DNA from: Candidatus Bathyarchaeota archaeon
GTDB lineage: Archaea; Thermoproteota; Bathyarchaeia; 40CM-2-53-6
NCBI GenBank assembly: GCA_005888635.1
Contig: VBAW01000026.1
Coordinates: forward strand, 1-38,173
Length of the DNA stretch: 38,173 nt
Direction of reading: 5' to 3'
In this document: positions 16,305 through 24,266 of the stretch, piece after piece
How positions within the stretch are numbered: position 1 is the stretch's first letter
Layout of the letters: every line of letters begins with the position of its first letter
Made by a program: the position numbers and the translations under genes
Notes under the pieces: generated by a model
The model's database searches: none
What the model was told of the DNA's origin: nothing
Seen by the model: only the letters and a program-made list of their open reading frames with translations

Positions 16305-16347
16305 GGAACCGCCCAGCGGGTTCCATTTCTAGCTAGGGAAGAGTGGG

Positions 16348-16647
16348 ATGAAGCGGTCCAAAGGAATACGGAATAGGAACAGGACCCTTCTTCGCAGAAA
16401 GCCTCGAGACAAGGGAAAGAATCCCTTGGGAAGACTTCTCATTCCATACACTCCAGGACAGATGGTCACAATCTCAATCAATCCATCGGTTCAGAAAGGA
16501 ATGCCGCACAGGAGATACCACGGGCGGGTCGGTACGATAGCGGAGAAACGTGGAAGAGCCTACGTCATTGAAGTGGCTTCAGGCAAATTCCCGCGGCTCA
16601 TAATTGCAAGACCTGAACATATCCTTCCAATGAAGGAGACAAACTAA
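16348..16647 (+). CDS. rpl21e: Ribosomal protein eL21
   Basis: Large-subunit ribosomal protein found in archaea and eukaryotes, 99 residues. The very basic N-terminus (MKRSKGIRNRNRTLLRRKPRDKG) and the SH3-like region with VTISINPSVQKGMPHRRYHGRVG and the end RPEHILP are diagnostic. ATG start with GGGAAGAGTGGG before it. Its TAA overlaps the rpoF ATG (TAATG). It heads the conserved archaeal group eL21 - rpoF - DUF655 - ksgA. Confidence 0.96.
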   Translation: MKRSKGIRNRNRTLLRRKPRDKGKNPLGRLLIPYTPGQMVTISINPSVQKGMPHRRYHGRVGTIAEKRGRAYVIEVASGKFPRLIIARPEHILPMKETN

Positions 16648-16976
16648 TGGCAAGGAAGATCGTCGAAGAGAAGGTCATCACTAACTCAGAGGCCAAGGCT
16701 GTCCTAGAGAAGGTCAAGGAGGAGGAGCTGGGCGAGTTTCAACGAAGGACCCTCGACTTTACCCGCAGATTCACCAAGCTGCCCGCGGACCGTGCCTCCA
16801 AACTGGTGGAAGAGCTATCCTCTAAGCTTCAGCTCGACCGGAATGACGCCATTCAAATCGTCAACACGCTACCCCAGAGCGTCGAGGAACTTAGAGCCGT
16901 TCTGACTGTAAAGGGTCGTTTCGTAAGCACTGAACAGCTGAACGGAATTCTCGAGATAATGAAGCGGTACACCTAA
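16647..16976 (+). CDS. rpoF: RNA polymerase subunit Rpo4 (RpoF, Rpb4 homologue)
   Basis: The 109-residue stalk subunit of archaeal RNA polymerase; it pairs with Rpo7 and helps initiation and RNA exit. It begins with KIVEEKVITNSEAKAVLEK; the HRDC-like C-terminal half contains LQLDRNDAIQIVNTLPQSVEELRAVL and ends ILEIMKRY. Placement directly after eL21 is the standard archaeal order. ATG start overlapping the eL21 stop. Confidence 0.95.
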   Translation: MARKIVEEKVITNSEAKAVLEKVKEEELGEFQRRTLDFTRRFTKLPADRASKLVEELSSKLQLDRNDAIQIVNTLPQSVEELRAVLTVKGRFVSTEQLNGILEIMKRYT

Positions 16977-17121
16977 TCGGCTACCGAAATCGAATTAAGC
17001 AAAGACCGTACCATTTTGAATGACTAGAGTTGGCTCTCCGCTCCCCTCGACGCAACTGGTATGGAATCGAGAGACTAGTTTGTAGAATCTTCTAACAAGG
17101 AGCCGGGAGAAGAGCCATTCC
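16977..17121 (+). other. 145-base gap inside the eL21-rpoF-DUF655-ksgA group
   Basis: I see no RNA gene here. It holds a 21-codon ATG frame (from 17020), CGACGCAACTGG-type sequence and, close to the next gene, AAGGAG about 20 bases before the TTG start. There is no clear TATA box. It may be a processed leader for DUF655-ksgA. Confidence 0.35.
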
Positions 17122-17706
17122 TTGGCAATACACGAAGACGAGTACATACAGAGAAGACATGTTTACGAAGAATATGCCCACGTCCTAGACTATCTCCCCT
17201 ATGGAAGATCTTCTGACAAATCACGACATCTAGTAGTCCCAACCGTCCAGATAATGGGTGAACAATTCTTCACACTGCTAGAAGCAGAACTGAAAGTCGG
17301 GGCAACAGTCGCTGTTGAGGAAAGAATCTACATCGGCAGAGATCGAAGGGAGAAAGTTGACAGGATCATCAGCAGAATAAACTACGATCAACTAACTGCC
17401 AACGCGAAGGCCGAAATCGTCCCGCTCATCGACGGGCTAGTAAAGAAACAGGAGAAACGCTTTGTCGATTTCTTCAACAATTCGCAACCCGTAACCCCTA
17501 GAATGCACTCGTTGGAGCAGCTGCCCGGGATCGGAAAGAAATCGATGTGGACCATAATTAATGCGAGGGAGAAGAAACTGTTCACCAGTTACAAGGAGAT
17601 CCAGGACCGAACAGGCCTGACAGATGTCCAGAAGATCATAACGAAGCGCATTCTCGAAGAGCTAAGCAGCGAAACGAAGTACCGTCTCTTCACAAGGACA
17701 GTATGA
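17122..17706 (+). CDS. DUF655 protein, helix-hairpin-helix RNA/DNA-binding
   Basis: A 194-residue archaeal DUF655 protein. It has the family opening YEEYAHVLDYLPYGR, a small OB-like middle (TLLEAELKVGATVAVEERIYIGRD) and a helix-hairpin-helix LEQLPGIGKKSMWTIINARE that should contact nucleic acid. Its place between rpoF and ksgA is conserved in archaea, which suggests a role in rRNA maturation or transcription, but no reaction is known. The start is TTG (MAIHEDEYIQRRHVYEEY). Confidence 0.88.
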   Translation: MAIHEDEYIQRRHVYEEYAHVLDYLPYGRSSDKSRHLVVPTVQIMGEQFFTLLEAELKVGATVAVEERIYIGRDRREKVDRIISRINYDQLTANAKAEIVPLIDGLVKKQEKRFVDFFNNSQPVTPRMHSLEQLPGIGKKSMWTIINAREKKLFTSYKEIQDRTGLTDVQKIITKRILEELSSETKYRLFTRTV

Positions 17707-17710
17707 TATT

Positions 17711-18526
17711 GTGGGATTCAACAATTCGCACCGACCTTCGAAGAGACTAGGACAGAATTTCCTCCTCGACCAAAGCATCGCATCCGAAATCGTCTCGAGC
17801 ATCCGGCCATCTGAAACGGATACAGTCCTCGAACCTGGACCCGGACACGGTACACTCACCCGGTTACTGCAGGAGAAAGCCGGAAAGGTCGTAGCGGTCG
17901 AAAAAGATCCCTTTCTTGTACGCGAACTAAGGCAGACTTTCAAAGATCATCCAAACGTCATCATAGTCGAAGGAGACGTTCTGAAGATCAGCCCGTTGCC
18001 TGATTTCAACAAGATAGTGAGCACTCCCCCGTACTATCTCTCTTCGAAGCTTGCCCTTTTCTTGTCCAAGTCAAAGTTTGACGTTGCCGGAATTGTCTTT
18101 CAGAAGGAATTTGGAGAGCGACTTCTCGCAGAACCTGGGACAAAAGAATACGGAAGGCTAACAGTATCTGTTCGCAGAAGACTGAGCATCGAGAAGATCA
18201 GAGGAATCCCCCGAACATCCTTTCATCCGAGACCGAAAGTTGACTCAATCCTGTTGAGGCTCACTCTTCAGGAGGCTGTGAGAAAACTGAACGAGCCGTT
18301 GTTCGAAGAAATAGTCAGAGGAGTCTTCACTCAACGGCGCAGAGTGCTCAAAGGAGCACTACTTCACTTTCTAACGAAGAAACTCGGACGAGAAACCGGA
18401 AGGATGATATTGAGTGAAATTACTCTACCGGATGTGAGAGTCTACCAGCTTTCGATCGCCCAACTTGAGGACCTCAGCATCCAGCTTGACCCCAGATTGA
18501 CGGGCAGAATCACTCCGGAAGAGTAG
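17711..18526 (+). CDS. ksgA: 16S rRNA dimethyladenosine transferase (KsgA/Dim1)
   Basis: SAM-dependent enzyme that dimethylates two adjacent adenosines near the 3' end of 16S rRNA, 271 residues. It shows KRLGQNFLLD, the SAM loop LEPGPGHGTLT (40-50), VEKDP and EGDVLK. The catalytic motif IV is STPPYYLSS (104-112), where the family consensus is NLPY; the Asn is replaced. RTSFHPRPKVDS and FTQRRRVLKGAL are the conserved C-terminal motifs. The start is GTG, four bases after the DUF655 stop. The substitution could mean altered activity or be a lineage trait. Confidence 0.93.
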   Translation: MGFNNSHRPSKRLGQNFLLDQSIASEIVSSIRPSETDTVLEPGPGHGTLTRLLQEKAGKVVAVEKDPFLVRELRQTFKDHPNVIIVEGDVLKISPLPDFNKIVSTPPYYLSSKLALFLSKSKFDVAGIVFQKEFGERLLAEPGTKEYGRLTVSVRRRLSIEKIRGIPRTSFHPRPKVDSILLRLTLQEAVRKLNEPLFEEIVRGVFTQRRRVLKGALLHFLTKKLGRETGRMILSEITLPDVRVYQLSIAQLEDLSIQLDPRLTGRITPEE

Positions 18527-18548
18527 CATGGCGAGCGCACCAACGGCA

Positions 18549-18558
18549 ATGATATATG
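18549..18558 (+). promoter_or_regulatory. TATA element of rpl40e
   Basis: TGATATATGA lies about 40 bases upstream of the eL40 ATG, giving a predicted leader of about 15 bases. Confidence 0.45.
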
Positions 18559-18592
18559 ACAGCGAGGGAGAACAGCTGGTAAGTCATATCCT

Positions 18593-18757
18593 ATGCCCAT
18601 AACCGACGCAATGAAGAAACAGCTGGCTCAGAAGCACAGGCTGTTCTTCAAAATATGTCGGACGTGTGGGTCCAGAAACTCTCCCAACGCCTACAGATGC
18701 AGGCGGTGCAGAGGGGACAACCTCCGCTGGAAGAAACGAGAACTCGGCGCGAAGTAG
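18593..18757 (+). CDS. rpl40e: Ribosomal protein eL40
   Basis: A 54-residue zinc-binding large-subunit ribosomal protein. It begins MPITDAMKKQLAQKHRLFFK, followed by CRTC (Cys22, Cys25) and CRRC (Cys36, Cys39), the four-cysteine zinc site, and then NLRWKKRELGAK. In eukaryotes the same protein is made as a ubiquitin fusion; here, as in other archaea, it stands alone. ATG start; it ends 10 bases from the convergent sucD stop. Confidence 0.95.
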   Translation: MPITDAMKKQLAQKHRLFFKICRTCGSRNSPNAYRCRRCRGDNLRWKKRELGAK

Positions 18758-18767
18758 ACCGGTTAGA

Positions 18768-19655
18768 CTAGTGTTGAACCAGAGCAGCCTTCTGCTGTTG
18801 TAACAGTCTCGGCAACTCTGAAGGAACTTCGGCGACAAGGACTCCTACCTCGCTGAACCTCTTCATCTTCGCATCGGCAGTGCCCTCAGTCCCAGTTATG
18901 ATTGCACCGGCGTGTCCCATTCTTTTTCCCGGAGGAGCTGCTCTTCCTGCAACATACGCCGCAACAGGCTTAGGATAATGAGTCTCGGCGATGTAATTAG
19001 CCGCATCCTCTTCAGCCGACCCTCCAATCTCGCCAATCAAGACGACAGCGTCGGTCGACTTGTCGTCCCGGAACATCTTGAGGACGTCGACGAAGTTCAG
19101 ACCAGTAATGGGGTCTCCTCCGATCCCAAGACATGTGGACTGTCCGATACCTGCATGAGTCAGATAAGACGCAATTTCATACGTCAACGTCCCGCTTCTT
19201 GAAGCAACCCCAACTCCTCCTGAAGTGAAGACATCGCCGGGCATGATACCCAACTTCGCTTCGCCGGGAGTAATGACGCCAGGCGTATTGGGTCCGACAA
19301 TTGTCGTTGCATGCTCTTTCGCGTAGGCCATCAGGACCATGCTGTCGCGAGCAGGAATCATCTCGGTAATTATTACGACAGGGTTCAAACCCGCGTCAAT
19401 TGCTTCCATCCCTGCTTCTTTGGCAAATGGAGCTGGCACAAATATGATCGACGCGTTCGCGTCAATCTTCTCCAATGCAGATGCAACGGTGTCGAATACG
19501 GGGACTCCTTGGGAGACTGTCGCGCCTTTGCCAGGAGTCACTCCTCCAACGATCTGAGTTCCATAGTCTAGCATGAGTCGAGTATGGAACGCTCCCTGGT
19601 TCCCAGTGATTCCTTGAACGATTGCCCGAGTGTGTTTCCCAACGAGGAGAGTCAT
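18768..19655 (-). CDS. sucD: Succinyl-CoA synthetase alpha subunit
   Basis: Interconverts succinyl-CoA and succinate with formation of ATP or GTP; the alpha subunit binds CoA and carries the phosphohistidine. It shows the CoA-binding GITGNQGAFHTRLMLDYGT, GVTPGKG and, near the C-terminus, KRMGHAGAIITG with the phosphorylated His248. It has 295 residues as usual. It lies three bases after sucC in the same operon and serves the citric-acid cycle or a reductive carbon pathway. Confidence 0.95.
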   Translation of the reverse strand: MTLLVGKHTRAIVQGITGNQGAFHTRLMLDYGTQIVGGVTPGKGATVSQGVPVFDTVASALEKIDANASIIFVPAPFAKEAGMEAIDAGLNPVVIITEMIPARDSMVLMAYAKEHATTIVGPNTPGVITPGEAKLGIMPGDVFTSGGVGVASRSGTLTYEIASYLTHAGIGQSTCLGIGGDPITGLNFVDVLKMFRDDKSTDAVVLIGEIGGSAEEDAANYIAETHYPKPVAAYVAGRAAPPGKRMGHAGAIITGTEGTADAKMKRFSEVGVLVAEVPSELPRLLQQQKAALVQH

Positions 19656-19658
19656 TTC

Positions 19659-20798
19659 TCACGCCACCTTCATGGCGACAACTAGCCGCGCAGCTTCATC
19701 CATCTTTTCGAGCGTAGTTATCCCGATAGAGTTCAGGATTCTCTTTCCCTCTTCGAAATTAGTGCCCTGCATCCTCACCACGAGAGGCTTCTTCAACCCA
19801 ACGACTTTCTTTACATCCACAATCCCCTTTGCGACTTCATCGCACCTCGTAATTCCTGCTAGTATGTTGATGAATATCCTGCTGACCTTCTGGTCACCCT
19901 GGATTATTTGTAACGCCGTCGCGACGTGCTCAGCGTTGGCTCCTCCGCCCACGTCGCAGAAGTTTGCAGGCTTGCCTCCGTAGTGGTTGACCATGTCGAG
20001 GGTTGCCATGACAAGACCCGCGCCGTTCCCCATTATTCCTATATCACCGTCAAGCTCGACAAACGCCAGGCCGTTTTCACGAGCCTTAGCTTCCAAAGGA
20101 GTCACCTCGCCACTAGCTTCTTTCGCCCGTTCTTGAAATTCTGGATGGCGAAAGAGACTGTTGTCGTCCACTATGACGCGAAGGTCTGCGGTGACAAATT
20201 TTCCATCATTGGTCTCGACCAGAGGATTGCTCTCGACAAGTTCAGCATCATAGATGACAGACAAACGATACAAGTTTGAGAGAAGATCAGTCAGAGAGTT
20301 CAAGCGCTGACCGGTATAACCCAGCTTCAAACCGACCTGTCTCGCATCATATCCACGCATACCGAACACGGGGTCGAGCCGATGGTGGAGAATCTTTTCC
20401 GGATTCTGCTTCGCTACATCTTCGATATCGATTCCGCCCTGGTCTGAGGCTAGAACCGTCTGACACTTGTTCGCCCGATCAAGGACAATGCTGCCGAACA
20501 GTTCTTTCTTGATGTTCAACTTCTGCTCTATCAGGACCTTCTTCACCTTCTCCCCCTTGATCGTCATGCTGAGGATCTCGCTCGCCCGGTCACGCGTCTC
20601 CTCAGGTTTGCTACCGAACTTGATACCACCTGCTTTTCCTCTGCCCGCGACCAGAACCTGGGCTTTTATGACGACTTCTCCGCCGATCCGTTTGTGAATA
20701 TCTCTAGCTTCGTCAGGTGTCGAAGCCAGCCCTCCTCTAGGAGTGTTGATTCCCAAGTTTTGAGCGAGGGACTTGGACTCGTACTCGAATAATTTCAT
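19659..20798 (-). CDS. sucC: Succinyl-CoA synthetase beta subunit
   Basis: ATP-grasp subunit of 379 residues. It begins MKLFEYESKSLAQNLGI, then VVIKAQVLVAGRGKAGGIKF (ATP-grasp), FVELDGDIGIMGNGAGLVMATLDMV and NFCDVGGGANAEHV, all typical of SucC. ATG start; a GAGTATTTGG element about 40 bases upstream (minus strand) may be the TATA box. It precedes sucD by three bases. The ATP versus GTP preference cannot be judged by eye. Confidence 0.95.
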   Translation of the reverse strand: MKLFEYESKSLAQNLGINTPRGGLASTPDEARDIHKRIGGEVVIKAQVLVAGRGKAGGIKFGSKPEETRDRASEILSMTIKGEKVKKVLIEQKLNIKKELFGSIVLDRANKCQTVLASDQGGIDIEDVAKQNPEKILHHRLDPVFGMRGYDARQVGLKLGYTGQRLNSLTDLLSNLYRLSVIYDAELVESNPLVETNDGKFVTADLRVIVDDNSLFRHPEFQERAKEASGEVTPLEAKARENGLAFVELDGDIGIMGNGAGLVMATLDMVNHYGGKPANFCDVGGGANAEHVATALQIIQGDQKVSRIFINILAGITRCDEVAKGIVDVKKVVGLKKPLVVRMQGTNFEEGKRILNSIGITTLEKMDEAARLVVAMKVA

Positions 20799-20899
20799 GA
20801 GTTTCCCGGACGATTTTCATTCCGGACAAGCAGAGTATTTGGCTATTACCCCCGACTTACCGTAACCCATTTATTATCCCGGAGGCTCCTGATGCCAAG

Positions 20900-20918
20900 C
20901 TGTCGGGTCGGCCGACAG
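20900..20918. promoter_or_regulatory. Perfect hairpin in the sucC/KH-protein intergenic region
   Basis: CTGTCGG and CCGACAG form a perfect 7-bp stem with a 5-base loop. It starts about 25 bases after the TATA-like TTTATTATC (20872-20880), so on the plus strand it would be the first element of a leader of about 117 bases ahead of the KH-protein gene. Confidence 0.4.
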
Positions 20919-21016
20919 GATCAGAATACTTTGGATAATCACAGCGTCTCGAGAAAGCGTCAGAACAAAAGGCAACTTTCTAGGCCGACGCAAGCAACTA
21001 CGGGGCTGAGGAAGCC

Positions 21017-21532
21017 TTGGTGAAAACAGTCCTTGACAACTTTTGCGTAAAGAGCGGCATTTTCTGTTCAAGATGCGAAGAGAAACTCAAGAAAGGCCAG
21101 ATCTCAGACCTCGACGTTAGAGTAATCAGAACAATCACCGAGCTAGAGAAGGAGAATCCAACCCTCCAAGAAGTCACTTTCCACAAGGCAGTGGAGGCCG
21201 GAGACGTCATGGCCCTCATGGTCGACCGGCGAGGGATGGACGCATTCCTCTCATCAGGAGCCAAACTCGCCAAGTCCCTCGGAGACCGCGTCGGAAAGAG
21301 AGTTCGAGTCCTCAACTTTGGCGGAGACGAGCGCGGATTCCTCGAAGACCTATTCACCCCATTCTCGATTCTAACCATCAATACTATCTGGCTTCCAGAT
21401 GGGAGTAGAGAGACTAAGGTCATTCTAAATGGGCGGAGACCCCGGAGAAACCCTCTGGACTTTGAGGTAGTGAAGAAGCTCGCTCGTGAACTCAAAGGTC
21501 TTACATTGCGAATAGAGTTCGAAGACTACTGA
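21017..21532 (+). CDS. Archaeal CxxC/KH-like RNA-binding protein (NusA-like annotation)
   Basis: A 171-residue protein. It starts VLDNFCVKSGIFCSRCEEKLKKGQISDLDV, with a CxxC that may bind metal, followed by a KH-like segment (ALMVDRRGMDAFLSSGAKLAKSLGDRVGKRVRVL) whose usual GxxG is RRGM. FLEDLFTPFSILTINTIWLPDG is a strongly patterned tail. From memory, similar thaumarchaeal proteins are labelled transcription elongation factor NusA; the real function is unclear. The start is TTG 21017 or GTG 21020. It ends seven bases before the reductase gene. Confidence 0.65.
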   Translation: MVKTVLDNFCVKSGIFCSRCEEKLKKGQISDLDVRVIRTITELEKENPTLQEVTFHKAVEAGDVMALMVDRRGMDAFLSSGAKLAKSLGDRVGKRVRVLNFGGDERGFLEDLFTPFSILTINTIWLPDGSRETKVILNGRRPRRNPLDFEVVKKLARELKGLTLRIEFEDY

Positions 21533-21539
21533 CAGCTCC

Positions 21540-22739
21540 TTGGAACATCCCACTCACGACAGCCAAGTAGTCGTAGTCGGAGCAGGCGTAGCCGGCTGCC
21601 AAGCCGCATACGAAGCGGCAAAGAATGATGCGAAAGTAGTCCTTCTTGAAGAGCACGCCCAAGTTGGCGTTCCTAGCCACTGCTCTGGAGTAGTCAGCCT
21701 AAACGGACTGTCACTACTCGGAGTAGAGCTGAATTCAACCTTTACGCAGCGTATGATTCAAGGAGCCGTCTTCAATCCGCCGAAGGGAGAGCCTGTTGAA
21801 GTCCGGACAAAGAGCCCGGTCGCGGTAATAGTCAACAGAATGCGGTTTGACCAGTACCTCGCCAAGAGGGCTGTAGCCGCTGGAGTATCACTTCACACCA
21901 AGACCCGGGTCTCCAAGTTCGAACACCATCCCAAAGGAGGCGTCGGGCTCCAGGTTCAGGATGGGCCTCGTTACAAAGGAGAAATCGTCATCGATGCGAG
22001 CGGTGCGGGGAGCAGACTGCCAGAACAAGCAGGACTGCGAACCCCCGACTGGACCCAACTACTCCCGGGCTTACAATACGAACTAGCCGAGACAAAGAAA
22101 CAAGGTGACATGGTAGAGCTTTTCTTCGGAAACCATCGCGCCCCGGGCTTCTTCGCATGGAGCATTCCCACGGGTGATCACAGCGCCCGAGTAGGGCTTG
22201 CGTGCCGAAAAGGCAACGTCAAGAAGCTACTGGACGACCTAGTCAAAGACTACTGGCCAAAATCGGCTGTTGAAGCGACGAAATCCGGGTCCGTCCTAGT
22301 TTCGGGACCTGTCGATAAGTGCTGGTCGGAAAACTTTCTGGTTGTAGGGGACGCTGCGGGACAGGTCAAGCAGACCACGGGCGGAGGCATTGTCATCGGA
22401 GGCTACTCGGGTATTCTCGCCGGGAAGGCTGCTGCTAGCGCTGCTAAATCGCCCCAGGACCAGCGCTGGAAGATCCTGATGCAGTACGACCAGGATTGGA
22501 GAGACAAGTTCGCGTCAGATCTGAAGAGAATGGGGATCGCCCACCGAGTCTTCGCTGGACTATCAGACGAGACACTAAACCGACTCTTTGAAGCAGTTAG
22601 AGACTATCTTCCAGAGATAGAGGAATATGCTGACATGGACTTCCAAGGCAAGATCATATCACACATGCTGCGTAAGAGAAAATTCGCTGCCCTCCTGCCT
22701 CGAGTGGCCTTCGATAGCGTCAAGTCAATATTCTCTTAA
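21540..22739 (+). CDS. Geranylgeranyl reductase family FAD protein
   Basis: FAD-dependent reductase of 399 residues that saturates the isoprenoid chains of archaeal membrane lipids (digeranylgeranylglycerophospholipid reductase family). It shows the dinucleotide-binding VVVGAGVAGCQAAYEAA, PSHCSGVVS (conserved Cys), NRMRFDQYLAKRA, VIDASGAGS, and the second FAD motif FLVVGDAAGQVKQTTGGGIVIGGYSG. The TTG start gives a short leader before the Rossmann fold. Archaea carry several paralogues, so quinone or pigment reduction is also possible. Confidence 0.88.
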   Translation: MEHPTHDSQVVVVGAGVAGCQAAYEAAKNDAKVVLLEEHAQVGVPSHCSGVVSLNGLSLLGVELNSTFTQRMIQGAVFNPPKGEPVEVRTKSPVAVIVNRMRFDQYLAKRAVAAGVSLHTKTRVSKFEHHPKGGVGLQVQDGPRYKGEIVIDASGAGSRLPEQAGLRTPDWTQLLPGLQYELAETKKQGDMVELFFGNHRAPGFFAWSIPTGDHSARVGLACRKGNVKKLLDDLVKDYWPKSAVEATKSGSVLVSGPVDKCWSENFLVVGDAAGQVKQTTGGGIVIGGYSGILAGKAAASAAKSPQDQRWKILMQYDQDWRDKFASDLKRMGIAHRVFAGLSDETLNRLFEAVRDYLPEIEEYADMDFQGKIISHMLRKRKFAALLPRVAFDSVKSIFS

Positions 22740-22807
22740 GAAGTAGACTGACTTCAACTTTCAAACTGGTTTAAGAAGCGGCCTATTAGAGAGGTCGCCG
22801 GCGAAGC

Positions 22808-23938
22808 TTGAAGATTCTCGTTGTCGGCTCCGGAAAAGTCGGCTCAGAAATCGCCAGAGACCTAGCTCGATCTTCTGAGGTTGACTCTGTAATTGTCGCC
22901 GATGCTCAGGCCAAGAATCTGAAAAACGTACGAGGACATGCAAAGATCAGGACCCGCCGCCTGGACATTTCCCAGAGAAAGCCCCTCCTTGCTGCGATGC
23001 GCAACGTCGATGTGATCTGCGGCGCGCTTCCAGGAAGGCTAGGGTTCCAACTGATGACCATCGCTGTCGAAGCGCGCCGAGACCTCGTCGACATTTCCTA
23101 CACTCCTGAAAACCCGTTCAAGCTTCACGGAAAAGCCCGCGATCAAGAGAACATCATCGTCCCCCAATGCGGAGTTGCCCCAGGATTCACTAACATGTGT
23201 GTTGGTGACGCATCTCGCAGGCTAGGGACAATGACAAAGGTCCGGGTATTTGTGGGAGGATTGCCGCAAAGGCCGACTCCACCTCTAAACTACAGAATCG
23301 TGTTCTCCCTAGAAGACGTGATCAATGAATACTCACGGCCCGCACGAATCATAGAATATGGCAAAGAGAAGCTAGTCGACGCACTTTCCGGACGCGGATT
23401 CCTCAATTTTCCTGGAGTCGGAAGACTAGAATACTTCATCACTGATGGCCTCGGATCTCTTCCGAGAAGCTTTCCAAATGTCCGTGAGATGAACGAGTAT
23501 ACTCTGCGTTATCCCGGCCATGCTGAAATAATGAAGACGCTTCGAGTCCTTGGCTTCTTTGAAGATAAGGAAGTTCAAGTCAACGGCTTGGCTATCACAC
23601 CTCGGAAACTCTCCATAGCTCTGTTGAAGAGTGCGATGTCGTTGGGTCGACCTGAGGATCTACTGGCATTAAGAGTTGAGGTTGAGGGAAAGCTTGGAAA
23701 GAAATCCCTAATCAGTTATCAAATCCTGGACTACTACGACGCTCGAAACAAAGTCTCCGCGATGGCGAGAACCACAGCTTACCCATGCACCTCGGCAGCA
23801 TTGCTTGTCGGTCAGAGGAAGTTGAGGAGTGTCGGAGTCGTCCCACCCGAGAAGATCGCAAAAGACCCTGAACACTTCGGTTTCGTCTTGTCGAGACTCC
23901 GATCCAGAGGTGTCAGGGTCGGAATGCCTTCTTCGTGA
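22808..23938 (+). CDS. Saccharopine dehydrogenase-like NAD(P) oxidoreductase
   Basis: A 376-residue Rossmann-fold protein. It opens MKILVVGSGKVGSEIARDLAR (nucleotide binding), then DISQRKPLLAAMRNVDVICGALPGRLG and VDISYTPENPF and PQCGVAPGFTNMCVGDASRRLG, all characteristic of the lysine-6-dehydrogenase/saccharopine dehydrogenase family. The substrate is not certain; in archaea these often act on lysine or carboxynorspermidine-type compounds. The start is TTG, 68 bases after the reductase gene; GGTTTAAG upstream may be a weak TATA box. Confidence 0.83.
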   Translation: MKILVVGSGKVGSEIARDLARSSEVDSVIVADAQAKNLKNVRGHAKIRTRRLDISQRKPLLAAMRNVDVICGALPGRLGFQLMTIAVEARRDLVDISYTPENPFKLHGKARDQENIIVPQCGVAPGFTNMCVGDASRRLGTMTKVRVFVGGLPQRPTPPLNYRIVFSLEDVINEYSRPARIIEYGKEKLVDALSGRGFLNFPGVGRLEYFITDGLGSLPRSFPNVREMNEYTLRYPGHAEIMKTLRVLGFFEDKEVQVNGLAITPRKLSIALLKSAMSLGRPEDLLALRVEVEGKLGKKSLISYQILDYYDARNKVSAMARTTAYPCTSAALLVGQRKLRSVGVVPPEKIAKDPEHFGFVLSRLRSRGVRVGMPSS

Positions 23939-24266
23939 TTATTCTTCCGTCGGAATATTGATGACTAGCGGCACCGAACGTTAGCAATTTATGTTTACAA
24001 CAATCCTGTCAATTTCACGCGAACGAATGCCCTGGATTGATGGAATACCCTCTATCCAGAGTTACAGGATCGTCATTGACAAATCATACCATATCAGTGA
24101 TAATCCGGCTAGCGTTCATATAGTAACAGGCAAAACCTCCCGATTTCTCGTCGTTTTCTCCTCGTTTGGACCGTTTTTCGTGTTAATCGCAAGCATCAAC
24201 GCTCGTGCATTATCTGGTTTCTGTGAAACATTCTCTTAGTAATCATCCCGAACCGTAGAGCTACCT
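23939..24266. other. 328-base intergenic region upstream of the first parA gene
   Basis: It contains the promoter of the first parA: TCTTAGTAATC about 28 bases before the TTG, so probably leaderless. Directly upstream is a short palindrome GTTTC-TGT-GAAAC (24217-24229). A CTGGAT/ATCCAG inverted repeat sits at 24032-24059. An 82-codon frame (23991-24239) has no family resemblance and skewed composition; I do not call it. Confidence 0.5.

Noticed and set aside
19381-19400. GGGTTCAAACCC-like sequence resembling a tRNA T-arm
   Set aside because: It is inside the sucD coding sequence, with no other tRNA arms around it. I saw no tRNA or rRNA gene in the window.
23991-24239. 82-codon frame upstream of the first parA
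   Set aside because: Composition (many Ile, Ser and Phe runs) and overlap with the parA promoter suggest chance. No homologue comes to mind.
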